Shown piece by piece: positions 36,425-43,349 of a stretch of 64,000 bases of DNA. The position numbers and the translations under genes were made by a program. Source of the stretch: a virus; the IMG/VR virus record IMGVR_UViG_3300025810_000004, positions 1 to 64,000 of that record. The stretch is one strand, 5' to 3'. A model generated the notes under the pieces. It was not told the DNA's origin. It did not search any database and was given only the letters and a program-made list of their open reading frames with translations. The first letter of the stretch is position 1. Every line of letters begins with the position of its first letter.

Positions 36425-36453
36425 TTGACAGGGGTATGGGAACGTGTTAGAGT
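36425..36453 (+). promoter_or_regulatory. Sigma70-type promoter
   Basis: A perfect -35 hexamer TTGACA (36425-36430), a 17-bp spacer and TAGAGT (36448-36453) as a -10 with 4 of 6 matches. It lies in the divergent gap between the minus unit and the gene at 36519. It is the clearest housekeeping-type promoter in the window and suggests early expression of that gene. A TATATA at 36381-36386 could serve the minus-strand gene. Confidence 0.55.
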
Positions 36454-36518
36454 TATTTCAGCTACCCGACCCAAAAACCTGTCTCCGTAGCTGCAACCCA
36501 AAATCCCCAGATTCCCGC

Positions 36519-37667
36519 ATGGGAACAAGGCTTGAAGTGAAAAAGTACACCCGGCTGATATCTGTCATAGAGTTCGTATTCTCCGCAAACCCCTCGGTCG
36601 AGGCCCAGTCCGCCCTTCTCTTGCGAGAGGCACTGAAGCAGCTTCCCGAATCCCACAACGTGCGCCGTCCGTCCTTCCGCCGTGACGTGGTCATGGCCCA
36701 CGGATACAAGAGCCAGACTGATCTCGCAAAGGACATCTTCGCGTTCTGGCAGGGCGACAACACGAGTCTGGTCGAGAAGATGCCCCAGAAGCATCGGGCC
36801 AGAGTCGAACACCTCCGGTCGAAGATGCGGAAGCCCAAGGTCAGGAGCTTCCGCGACTGGTTCAACTCCCAGAACCAGACGAAGCTCCTCAACAACATGG
36901 CGAGTGCACTGCAGCGCAGGTACCCCATGGAAGAATTCGACGACTGCCTCAGCATGGTGGGTATGTGCGTGAGTCGGTGGCTTGAAGAGGGCAACCTTGA
37001 CGAGAAGATCGAAGAGCGCGGCGACATGTCCGTGACCCTCCTGAACAGCTGGGTGCGTCGCCGCCACCTCAACACCGTCAACGGCAGGGGGAAAGAGCCT
37101 CTGTTCCGGATGCGGGGAGCCCGTACCAAGGAAGAGAAGACCTCCATCTGGCGGGATGGTAACGAATCCGGAATGCACCCGGATTCGGTTCAAGCCTCCG
37201 AGTGGGAAACCGCCATCGCCGGGTGTGAAGACGACGCCATCTTCGAATTCGAAGTCGTGAGCAACAACGACTCCCCAGAGCAGGAAGTCTCCTTCACCTC
37301 CGAGCTTCGCATCCTCAAGAACGCGAACGCGGAAGCGGTCGAAGCGGCTTGGCCGGATGCCTCCGACCGATATCTCTCCGTCCTCAACACCCTGGAAGAC
37401 GGTGGGGATAGGGTGGACATCGCCAGTTCGGAAAGATGCTCGGTGGCTCGTGCGGGCCACCTCGCCTGCAGGGTTCGGGGTGTTCTGCGGAAGACCAGTG
37501 AACTGGCCCCCTCCGTCATCGAAGCGATCCGTCAGGAGCCGTGGATCACCACGGAAGAACTGGCCGAAGACCTCGAACTGGAAGAGAAGCAGGTGCGCCA
37601 CACGGTGGCATACCTTCGGAGCCTCAAGCAGGTCGTGAGTCAGGGAGACAGCCACCGGGTGCGGTGA
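36519..37667 (+). CDS. DNA-binding regulator, sigma-like or wHTH protein
   Basis: A 382-aa protein. The C-terminal ~50 residues form a winged helix-turn-helix (WITTEELAEDLELEEKQVRHT). The middle (about 120-210) has FRDWFNSQNQ, then ALQRRYPMEEFDDCLSMVGM and LLNSWVRRRHL, which resembles sigma-70 region 2-like helices, though similarity is weak. A transcriptional regulator of the phage programme is inferred. The ATG at 36519 is chosen because the frame upstream overlaps the promoter; a GTG at 36444 would add 25 residues. Codons are CGN/ATC-biased, unlike the structural genes. Confidence 0.5.
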   Translation: MGTRLEVKKYTRLISVIEFVFSANPSVEAQSALLLREALKQLPESHNVRRPSFRRDVVMAHGYKSQTDLAKDIFAFWQGDNTSLVEKMPQKHRARVEHLRSKMRKPKVRSFRDWFNSQNQTKLLNNMASALQRRYPMEEFDDCLSMVGMCVSRWLEEGNLDEKIEERGDMSVTLLNSWVRRRHLNTVNGRGKEPLFRMRGARTKEEKTSIWRDGNESGMHPDSVQASEWETAIAGCEDDAIFEFEVVSNNDSPEQEVSFTSELRILKNANAEAVEAAWPDASDRYLSVLNTLEDGGDRVDIASSERCSVARAGHLACRVRGVLRKTSELAPSVIEAIRQEPWITTEELAEDLELEEKQVRHTVAYLRSLKQVVSQGDSHRVR

Positions 37668-38199
37668 GAAGACTATGGGCAGGGTGGTGGAGCAAGGAGA
37701 CTCCCCCATGAGAATCGCAATCCCCGCCATAGCACTGTTCCTCGTAGGATGCCCAGGACCGAAGCCTCCCCCCACACCCACGGTGTGTGAGGCCAGCGCA
37801 GACTGGATAGATTCCCCCTCCCAGCCGGGTGAGGTCCCGGAGACGGAGACCTTCTGCGGTTTCTATCAGTTCAGCTGGCAGTGGTTCCTTGCTCAGGTTT
37901 CGCCCGACCCGGCAAACGGGTTGCCACGGTTCCTCGAAAACCGGGTGTATCAGCCCTCAGGTGGAACGGGCCAGTGCAATTCCCAGCCTTATACCGGGAT
38001 TCTTGGGGTGCAGAGTGCACTTGCGCCACGCACAATCAAGTCGCAGGACTTCGAAGAAGTGCAGGCCGACACGAATGCACTGTACGACCAGAGAGTTGGA
38101 AGCTGTTCGCTGAAACCTGGGTGAACTTGGGCAACATCGGGCGAACCTGCCTCGGTAGATAGCCTATAAGACGCCGTAGAGTAGTAGGAGTACCGGCGC

Positions 38200-38349
38200 A
38201 TGGCCCGACGAGAAGAAATCCGACTCACGGTTGATCCTGATATGCTCGTCTGGCTGAGGGCTGAAGCCAAACGCCGTCGGGTCTCTATGTCCCACATCGT
38301 GCGGGACCTTATCCTTCAGGCCATGCCCGAAGAGGCCAAGACCCAGTGA
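38200..38349 (+). CDS. Ribbon-helix-helix DNA-binding protein
   Basis: A 49-aa protein. REEIRLTVDPDMLVWLRAEA then SMSHIVRDLILQAM has the beta-strand plus two helices of the RHH (Arc/CopG) fold. It has GGAG upstream, and its stop overlaps the GTG start of tnpB (GTGA), so the two are translationally coupled. It may repress the element by binding its own promoter; a TATAAG box at 38165 lies 35 nt upstream. Inferred role only. Confidence 0.65.
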   Translation: MARREEIRLTVDPDMLVWLRAEAKRRRVSMSHIVRDLILQAMPEEAKTQ

Positions 38350-39638
38350 GGCTGGCCTACCGAGTGGAGATCAGGCCGACGCCTCGCCAGAGGCAGGCCC
38401 TCCTGCAACATGCAGGCAACGCTCGGTGGGCTTACAACTGGGGCCTCTCCCGCCACAAAGAAACCTACGACCAGTGGGTTGAAATCGGCAAGCCAAAGAA
38501 GTGGAAAGGCTGGCTCAACGCCGTCTCCCTTCACCGGGAGTTGAATCTTCTGAAGAAGGCTGCCCCAGAGGACGGCGGGGTCCCCTGGATGTACGAGGCC
38601 AGTAAAGCCGCTCCACAAGAGAGTCTGAGAGACCTTGACCGTGCGTTCAAGAACTTCCTCTCAGGGAGGGCCAAGTACCCCCGGTTCAAGTCCCGGAGCC
38701 GTGGGGTCGGCGGGTTCCGCCTGACCGGCACCATCAAGGTCGATCACCGGACGGTCCAACTCCCGAGGATCGGAAGGCTCCGGTTTCAGCCCGGCGAACA
38801 GGGCTACCTGCCCTGGGGTAAGCACACCCAGGTCTCCGTCTCTGAGAAGGCTGGCAGGTGGTTCGTCTCGATCGTTGGACCAGAGGTCTCGGAAGCAGAG
38901 CCGAACGGGAAAGATGCTGTAGGTCTGGATCTCGGCGTGACCCGGTTGGCTACGCTGTCGGACGGGACGGTCATCGAGAACCCTCGCGCTTTGAAGTCAG
39001 CCCAGCGGAAGATCAAGCGACTCCAGCAGGAGGTATCCAGAAAGAAGAAAGGCTCAGCGAACCGAGGCAAGGCCAGGGCGAAGCTCGCCCGTGCCCACGT
39101 CCGGGTCGCTAATGTAAGACGTGACACGCTTCACAAGGCCACGACCATGCTTGCCAAGAGCCACGGCAAGGTGATCATCGAGGACTTGAAGGTGCGGAAC
39201 ATGACTCGCTCGGGAGGCTCGCAGAAGCGGGGCCTCAACCGGGCCCTGCTCGATGCCGCCTTCGGGGAGTTCTGTCGCCTGTTGAAGTACAAGGGGAAGC
39301 TGTACGGCTGTGAAGTCGTGGCTGTCCCGCCGCAGTACACCTCGCAGCGATGTTCCGTTTGCGGTCACGTCGAGAAGGACAACCGGGTTTCTCAGTCGAG
39401 GTTCCTGTGTCTGTCCTGCGGCTTTGCGGTCAATGCTGATCTCAACGCCGCGATCAACATCTTGGAGGCCGCCAGTTCTACGGACTCCCTAAACGCCTGT
39501 GGAGAGGGCGTAAGACCTACTTCGACTTGTTCGGAGAGGCAGACCTCGTTGAAGCAGGAACCCGGCACCAACCTTCGGGTTGGGTCAGTCCGGGGGCCGT
39601 CCTCGCAAGAGGCGGCAGCCATGCCTGGGTTTACCTAA
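38346..39638 (+). CDS. tnpB: TnpB RNA-guided endonuclease (IS605 OrfB)
   Basis: A 430-aa protein with a GTG start, a normal size for TnpB. The N-terminal helical part RLAYRVEIRPTPRQRQALL is typical. RuvC motifs are present: GLDLGVTRLA (Asp), KVIIEDLKVRNM (Glu) and NADLNAAINI (Asp). The zinc finger is made of CSVCGH and CLSCGF. All catalytic residues look intact, so it may be active. TnpB cleaves DNA with an omega-RNA guide made from the element's 3' end and helps keep the element at its site. The C-terminal ~55 residues after the third Asp look less conserved and probably overlap the guide RNA. Confidence 0.9.
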   Translation: MRLAYRVEIRPTPRQRQALLQHAGNARWAYNWGLSRHKETYDQWVEIGKPKKWKGWLNAVSLHRELNLLKKAAPEDGGVPWMYEASKAAPQESLRDLDRAFKNFLSGRAKYPRFKSRSRGVGGFRLTGTIKVDHRTVQLPRIGRLRFQPGEQGYLPWGKHTQVSVSEKAGRWFVSIVGPEVSEAEPNGKDAVGLDLGVTRLATLSDGTVIENPRALKSAQRKIKRLQQEVSRKKKGSANRGKARAKLARAHVRVANVRRDTLHKATTMLAKSHGKVIIEDLKVRNMTRSGGSQKRGLNRALLDAAFGEFCRLLKYKGKLYGCEVVAVPPQYTSQRCSVCGHVEKDNRVSQSRFLCLSCGFAVNADLNAAINILEAASSTDSLNACGEGVRPTSTCSERQTSLKQEPGTNLRVGSVRGPSSQEAAAMPGFT

Positions 39639-39650
39639 GTTTGGCTGAAC
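39480..39650 (+). ncRNA. Probable omega-RNA (reRNA) region
   Basis: By family knowledge TnpB guide RNAs cover the 3' end of tnpB and the right end of the element, with the guide taken from the DNA just outside. That would put the scaffold at about 39480-39650 and the guide in the sequence after 39650. The region is GC-rich and can form several hairpins (for example around ACCTTCGGGT), but no boundary was derived, so this is placement by analogy. Confidence 0.3.
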
Positions 39651-39788
39651 GGCGTTTCTCTTGTGCTCCCAAGACGCCCACACCATTTCAGGGTGGTTGG
39701 GGGTCCAGATAGCCAGGTGAAGTCCCACGAGCCCAAGGTGGAGCTTCTCGCCCCCGTCCTCTTCGTCCACTGCTATGACGAAGAATTC
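39651..39788 (-). other. Inverted internal segment of the lipoprotein gene
   Basis: Read on the minus strand this encodes EFFVIAVDEEDGGEKLHLGL, continuing VGLHLAIWTPNHPEMVWASW and EHKRNA. This is the central block of the same lipoprotein family (LVGLHIxxKTxxxPxxxWxSFEHxDN), which should stand between the 5' and 3' fragments on the plus strand. It is the right part of the protein in the wrong orientation, so an inversion has occurred, together with the TnpB element lying beside it. Confidence 0.65.
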
Positions 39789-40459
39789 ACTGGCAGCGGA
39801 CCGCCTTCCGAGGCTTGTTCTTCGTTTTCGTTCAACACCCCGGATTCGCTGCCGTCTGGGGCCGTTCCGGCCAAGGGAGAGCCAAACAACGTGTGTCGAG
39901 AGTATGCGCACGGCAACCAGCCGGGTGAGTCCATCAACGGGAACGACAACGCGGCAAACTTGGCAGCTATAGAGGAACTCAACAACGGGCTGGTGGGAGC
40001 AACGGGTCTCCTGACCATGCTCCCCGGCGAGAACCCTATGTCCGTGTGGGCAAACTACGAGATGGTGGGTGCCATCTGGACAAAGGACGGTGCCGCATCC
40101 GGAACGGCTCCGGTACCAAACACCCAGGGACCACCAAACGCAGACAGCCCACAGCGCGGGTCACTTGAACTGGCAAATATGTCCCTGGAGACGTTCCAGC
40201 AGGGCGACACGAGCGCGATCCCCAACTGCTTCGGGTGTCACGTTTACGACTCCTCGAAGCCGTTGGACGTGTCGCACATTCAGTCCCATCTTCTGGTGGA
40301 TGGGATTGACTGAAGCTCAACAGCGTGGTAAAAATACCGCAGGAAGCTATACGCTCTCAGGTTTGTAGGGTGGCGGGTCCCAAGCCCATATGCCAGCAAA
40401 GCCCCTATGAGTGCTGAGATCAGAGAAATCTGAACGGCAAGGAACACCGTCGCTTCCAA

Positions 40460-40490
40460 CCACACAGGGTGCTGGTAACACCCTGTGTGG
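40460..40490 (+). terminator. Hairpin, possible terminator
   Basis: A perfect 12-bp stem (CCACACAGGGTG at 40460-40471 with its complement at 40479-40490) around a 7-base loop. No T-run follows on either strand, so it could also be a processing or regulatory structure. Confidence 0.5.
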
Positions 40491-40578
40491 GAAGAAACCC
40501 AATCGAAGAAGGCAGGAACTTATAAGGATTGACCTAAATCTCCAAAAGAGACATGGTCCTTGGGAATAATCGTCACAG

Positions 40579-40836
40579 ATGATCGATTCCCTTCAAACTA
40601 CGGGAATCCCCGACCCTCCAATTCCACACTTGGGAAAAGTAGAATTGGATCTTGAAAAAGAAAAGGGAAGGGGGAAACAGTTTAGTTTGAACCGAGCAAA
40701 AAAAACAAACACAACCACCCAGCTGAGCACGACGAACACTCTCACCTCCACTCCCACGGACACAGACACTCCCATCACTCCCACCCCCACTCCTACGAAC
40801 ACCAACACGTTTACCTTGAACGCCGACACCAAGTAA
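40579..40836 (+). CDS. Doubtful Thr-rich open frame
   Basis: An 85-codon frame with no clear ribosome-binding site. The first half is charged, the second is Thr/Pro-rich low complexity (TPTDTDTPITPTPTPTNTNT) caused by C/A-rich DNA. It could be a small secreted protein but may be non-coding. Confidence 0.25.
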   Translation: MIDSLQTTGIPDPPIPHLGKVELDLEKEKGRGKQFSLNRAKKTNTTTQLSTTNTLTSTPTDTDTPITPTPTPTNTNTFTLNADTK

Positions 40837-40952
40837 ACAATAAAAGTTCAGAAACCCAAAGACAGTAGAAAAATGGTCGAGAATTTGCTTCTTCCCTTGT
40901 TTGGGAGGGGAAGATTGGACACGTGTATACGCGTTGGGTGTTGAATAAGTCA

Positions 40953-40978
40953 CTCTTTGTGCAGATAGAAACAAAGAG
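40953..40978 (+). promoter_or_regulatory. Hairpin covering the ribosome-binding site
   Basis: An 8-bp stem, CTCTTTGT (40953-40960) with ACAAAGAG (40971-40978), around a 10-base loop. The 3' arm contains the GAGGG that would serve the ATG at 40990, so folding could reduce translation. Confidence 0.5.
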
Positions 40979-40989
40979 GGTTGCTTTCA

Positions 40990-41436
40990 ATGTCCAGATT
41001 CGACTATAGAGGTGGGGAAGCTCCCATACTGACTGCAGAACAGCTTGTCAGTCAACTCACTGTTCCTGTTTCTCTTCTGATTGCTGGGAAGGCAAACGTC
41101 TTCTTTCCCACCACGAATAGAAGCAAACCCTCTGTGTCTGTTGTCGTCAGATACGGTGGTGTGGAAGTTGTGAAGGTTCACTGGACTCAGTGGGGATCTG
41201 TTGTCGTCCCCGTGGTTGAAGACGATAGGTTGTCACACTGGCGTGGATTGCTTGTTCCGGGTGTTCCGGGTGTTCCGGGTGACTTTGAAACTCAAACTTC
41301 GAAGTTGAGGTCAGGGAAACTGTACAGTTGTGACTGGACCGAGTTGGTGAGACAGAATCCGTCCAGCAGATACAGTCAGTATCTGACACAGATCAGCGGT
41401 ATTATCCTGCAGAAAGCTCAATCTGCGGGATTCTGA
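40990..41436 (+). CDS. Hypothetical protein of the replication block
   Basis: A 148-aa protein starting MSRFDYRGGEAPILTAEQLV. It has two beta-rich stretches and a Pro/Gly repeat (VPGVPGVPGD) produced by three tandem 9-bp units. No family recognised. Its stop overlaps the next start (TGATG), and clamp-loader genes follow. ATG 40990 is chosen over a TTG at 40981. Confidence 0.5.
   Translation: MSRFDYRGGEAPILTAEQLVSQLTVPVSLLIAGKANVFFPTTNRSKPSVSVVVRYGGVEVVKVHWTQWGSVVVPVVEDDRLSHWRGLLVPGVPGVPGDFETQTSKLRSGKLYSCDWTELVRQNPSSRYSQYLTQISGIILQKAQSAGF
41254..41280 (+). repeat. Three tandem 9-bp repeats
   Basis: GTTCCGGGT is present three times in direct succession, in frame, encoding VPG repeats. Such repeats can change in number by slippage without a frameshift. 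Confidence 0.8.
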
Positions 41437-41609
41437 TGAAGAACAACAAAGCCCTTGTGGGCAAAGAAGTGTGGGTCACCTGCAGGGCTGCTAGACCCTG
41501 TGAGGGTAATTCCGCAACCATACTGTTTGTAAAGAACATGAGTGGTGGTGGCAGGATTGTCAGGTACCAGTGCAAGAAGTGTAAACGGAAGTTCAACGTG
41601 AGAGTGTGA
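41436..41609 (+). CDS. Small zinc-ribbon protein, 57 aa
   Basis: Encodes MKNNKALVGKEVWVTC to KFNVRV. It has Cys pairs CRAARPC and CKKC about 30 residues apart, a probable zinc ribbon. It overlaps the neighbouring genes at both ends (TGATG upstream, GTGTGA downstream), so it belongs to the clamp-loader operon. Function unknown. Confidence 0.6.
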   Translation: MKNNKALVGKEVWVTCRAARPCEGNSATILFVKNMSGGGRIVRYQCKKCKRKFNVRV

Positions 41610-42289
41610 AGCTCGTGTCCAGTGGTACCCCCTTTCTGTTTTATGGTCCAGGTGCTTTTGAAGCAGCTGTTGATCTGGCCGCTTCTCAGGGTGACCCACT
41701 TGAACCCGTTGGTCGAGAAGGACTGAAGGTACAGGACTCAAGGGATCTGGTTCAGATTGCCCTTGAAGGCGTGATTGGTGACAGACCACCCTCCGTGGTG
41801 GTTGGTCCCATGGATGAAGCCTCACCCGCAGCTGCAGACGCTCTGTTGAAGACGCTTGAAGAGGTGAGCGGGGTCAGGAGCCTGTGCATCGTGTTGTGGT
41901 GCAGGGGTCTGCACTCCGTCATCCCCACCATCATTTCGAGGTGCAACACGGTCTGGTCCCCCGGACAGCACACCGTGGATGACGCCGAGGAGTCCCTGCA
42001 CGTTGACGCCTTGGGATTCTTGGAATTTTACGCCGAGGGAAAGAACGCAGAGGCCATAGGTCTGCTGCTGACCCATTCCAAGGTATGGCCCAGGTTTCTG
42101 GACATCCTGGTGGGGGCCATGGCACAGGAAATCTCCAACCTCAGCGCAGACCCGACCGACGAAGCCAAGGAAAAAGCCTTGAAGGTACTTTCCTTGTGGG
42201 AACGGGCCAGACCCCTACTCTCACCCTCCGCTGCGAGGAGTGGTGTCTCTTTGGCCGTCTCTCAGCTTTTCGGACACACACTTCTATGA
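41606..42289 (+). CDS. Clamp-loader subunit, delta-prime-like
   Basis: A 227-aa protein with a GTG start. DEASPAAADALLKTLEEV and HSVIPTIISRCNTV are the signature segments of DNA polymerase III delta-prime/clamp-loader AAA+ proteins, including the SRC motif. The N-terminus FLFYGPGAFEAAVDLA has no functional Walker A lysine (GPGAFE instead of GxxGxGKT), as in delta-prime subunits that do not hydrolyse ATP. The ATP-hydrolysing subunit is not in the window. Confidence 0.75.
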   Translation: MKLVSSGTPFLFYGPGAFEAAVDLAASQGDPLEPVGREGLKVQDSRDLVQIALEGVIGDRPPSVVVGPMDEASPAAADALLKTLEEVSGVRSLCIVLWCRGLHSVIPTIISRCNTVWSPGQHTVDDAEESLHVDALGFLEFYAEGKNAEAIGLLLTHSKVWPRFLDILVGAMAQEISNLSADPTDEAKEKALKVLSLWERARPLLSPSAARSGVSLAVSQLFGHTLL

Positions 42290-43281
42290 GCACCACCGTA
42301 GACTGGGAAGACCCACCCCCGTTCATAGTCGTGGGTGGGAGCGAGTGGCTTCGGATAAACAGGTTCAAGAACGACCTCGCTGAGTCGGCAAAGTCTGCCG
42401 GGATGTCCGTTGCTGCAGTCGACTCCGCATCCGACGTCGAGTCCTTGGTCTCCCCCAATCCTCTTTTCCAGACGGTCACCGACCAGAGGTATCTTGTCAT
42501 TTTCAGGGGGTGGAGGGCCGAGTCACAGCTCCCTGCAAACTTCAGTTTCCGGGGCAAGCACTGCATCCTGTACGTTTTGGAAGGCCGGATAAACAAGACT
42601 TCTTGCCCTGTACTCCCCCAGGTCGACTCCTCCCTGGTGGTGAAATTCAACAAGTTCTCCGGCTCCTACACCAAGAGCGTGGCCCACGCTGTGGAGTTCT
42701 TGGAGTCTGAGTTCTCCCGCCACGGGGTTCCGGACGTTAACTCCCAGCTTCTCACCTCAATGGCCAAGACCGCTGGCACCGATTTGGGGGTTCTCTCCTT
42801 CGAGGTTCAGAAGGCGGTCATGGCTTCCAACGGAGGGGAGATAACCGTCGGTGTGCTGAGGGACACCATAAAGCCGACCAACCACTTCGACTTCACCCCA
42901 CTCAGGACCTCTCTCTCCCAACTCAACCCCACCCAATTCCTGAAGTTCATGGACCGCGCCTATTCCCGGTCCGTGTCTGACCCCACCATGATCTTCCTCC
43001 GGGGAAGAGGGGGTGTGGGGGACCTCGCTATGGCTTGGCTCCAGACCAGCCTCCTGCTGAAGCAGGACGCCTCCCTCAAATACGTGGCGGAAGTCATAGG
43101 CGCTCCCGAATGGGCCGTGAAGCGGGATCACATACCCTCTGCTCGTAGGTGGGGTACAGTTAGACTGCTTAGGCTTGTTCGTGGGGTCGCCAGAGCAGAC
43201 AGCTCGTTTGTGTCCGGTTGCCCAAACCCGAGAATCGCTCTTGAGTCAGAAGTCGTTTCTGCCATGAAGGACCCTCGGTAG
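42286..43281 (+). CDS. Clamp-loader subunit, delta-like
   Basis: A 331-aa protein starting MSTTVDWEDPPPFIVVGG; the ATG overlaps the preceding stop (ATGA). The arrangement (FIVVGGSEWLRINRF near the start, then DQRYLVIFRGW and HCILYVLEGRINKT, then a helical second half with LAMAWLQTSLLLKQ) follows HolA/delta proteins, which open the sliding clamp. Similarity is moderate. Pairing with the delta-prime-like gene supports it. Confidence 0.6.
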   Translation: MSTTVDWEDPPPFIVVGGSEWLRINRFKNDLAESAKSAGMSVAAVDSASDVESLVSPNPLFQTVTDQRYLVIFRGWRAESQLPANFSFRGKHCILYVLEGRINKTSCPVLPQVDSSLVVKFNKFSGSYTKSVAHAVEFLESEFSRHGVPDVNSQLLTSMAKTAGTDLGVLSFEVQKAVMASNGGEITVGVLRDTIKPTNHFDFTPLRTSLSQLNPTQFLKFMDRAYSRSVSDPTMIFLRGRGGVGDLAMAWLQTSLLLKQDASLKYVAEVIGAPEWAVKRDHIPSARRWGTVRLLRLVRGVARADSSFVSGCPNPRIALESEVVSAMKDPR

Positions 43282-43349
43282 TTTATTGATGCGGCTGAGT
43301 TAAAAGAGCGGTTTCTTAGAAAAAAACAAATCGAATGAGGGGTGTAGCG

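Larger units (their letters stand above)
38125..39650 (+). mobile_element. IS200/IS605-family element with RHH gene and tnpB
   Basis: The region between the lipoprotein fragments holds a small RHH gene and tnpB, without a tnpA transposase, so it would depend on a transposase elsewhere. The borders are approximate: the right end falls near the sequence encoding KRNAV on the minus strand (39650), the left end between 38125 and 38165. No clear terminal hairpins or target-site motif could be fixed. Insertion into a lipoprotein gene is clear from the flanking fragments. Confidence 0.6.
37708..40313 (+). pseudogene. Disrupted lipoprotein gene with haem-type CxxCH motif
   Basis: The 5' part (37708-38124) encodes a lipoprotein signal (MRIAIPAIALFLVGC, lipobox LVGC) and the start of a family that continues FCGFYQFSWQWFLAQV. 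The 3' part (about 39789-40313) contains CREYAHGN, PMSVWANYEMVGAIW, LANMSLETFQ and NCFGCH (a haem-binding CxxCH). Between them are an out-of-frame ESWKLFAETW piece at about 38094, a TnpB element, and a 138-nt segment whose coding sense is on the opposite strand. The middle of the family is therefore deleted, frameshifted and inverted, so no full protein can be made. The ancestral protein was probably an outer-membrane or periplasmic cytochrome-like lipoprotein. Confidence 0.7.
40314..40989. other. Long intergenic region, low coding evidence
   Basis: This 676-nt gap has a different composition from its surroundings (A/C-rich runs near 40735-40830). It holds a 12-bp hairpin, a TATAAGG box at 40521, a low-confidence 85-codon frame and a hairpin overlapping the ribosome-binding site of the next gene. 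A minus-strand GTG frame (40280-40465) has no ribosome-binding site. It may contain promoters for the 41-45 kb replication genes. Confidence 0.5.

Noticed and set aside
40280-40465. Small hydrophobic frame on the minus strand
   Set aside because: GTG start inside a hairpin, no ribosome-binding site, and it overlaps the coding end of the lipoprotein gene.
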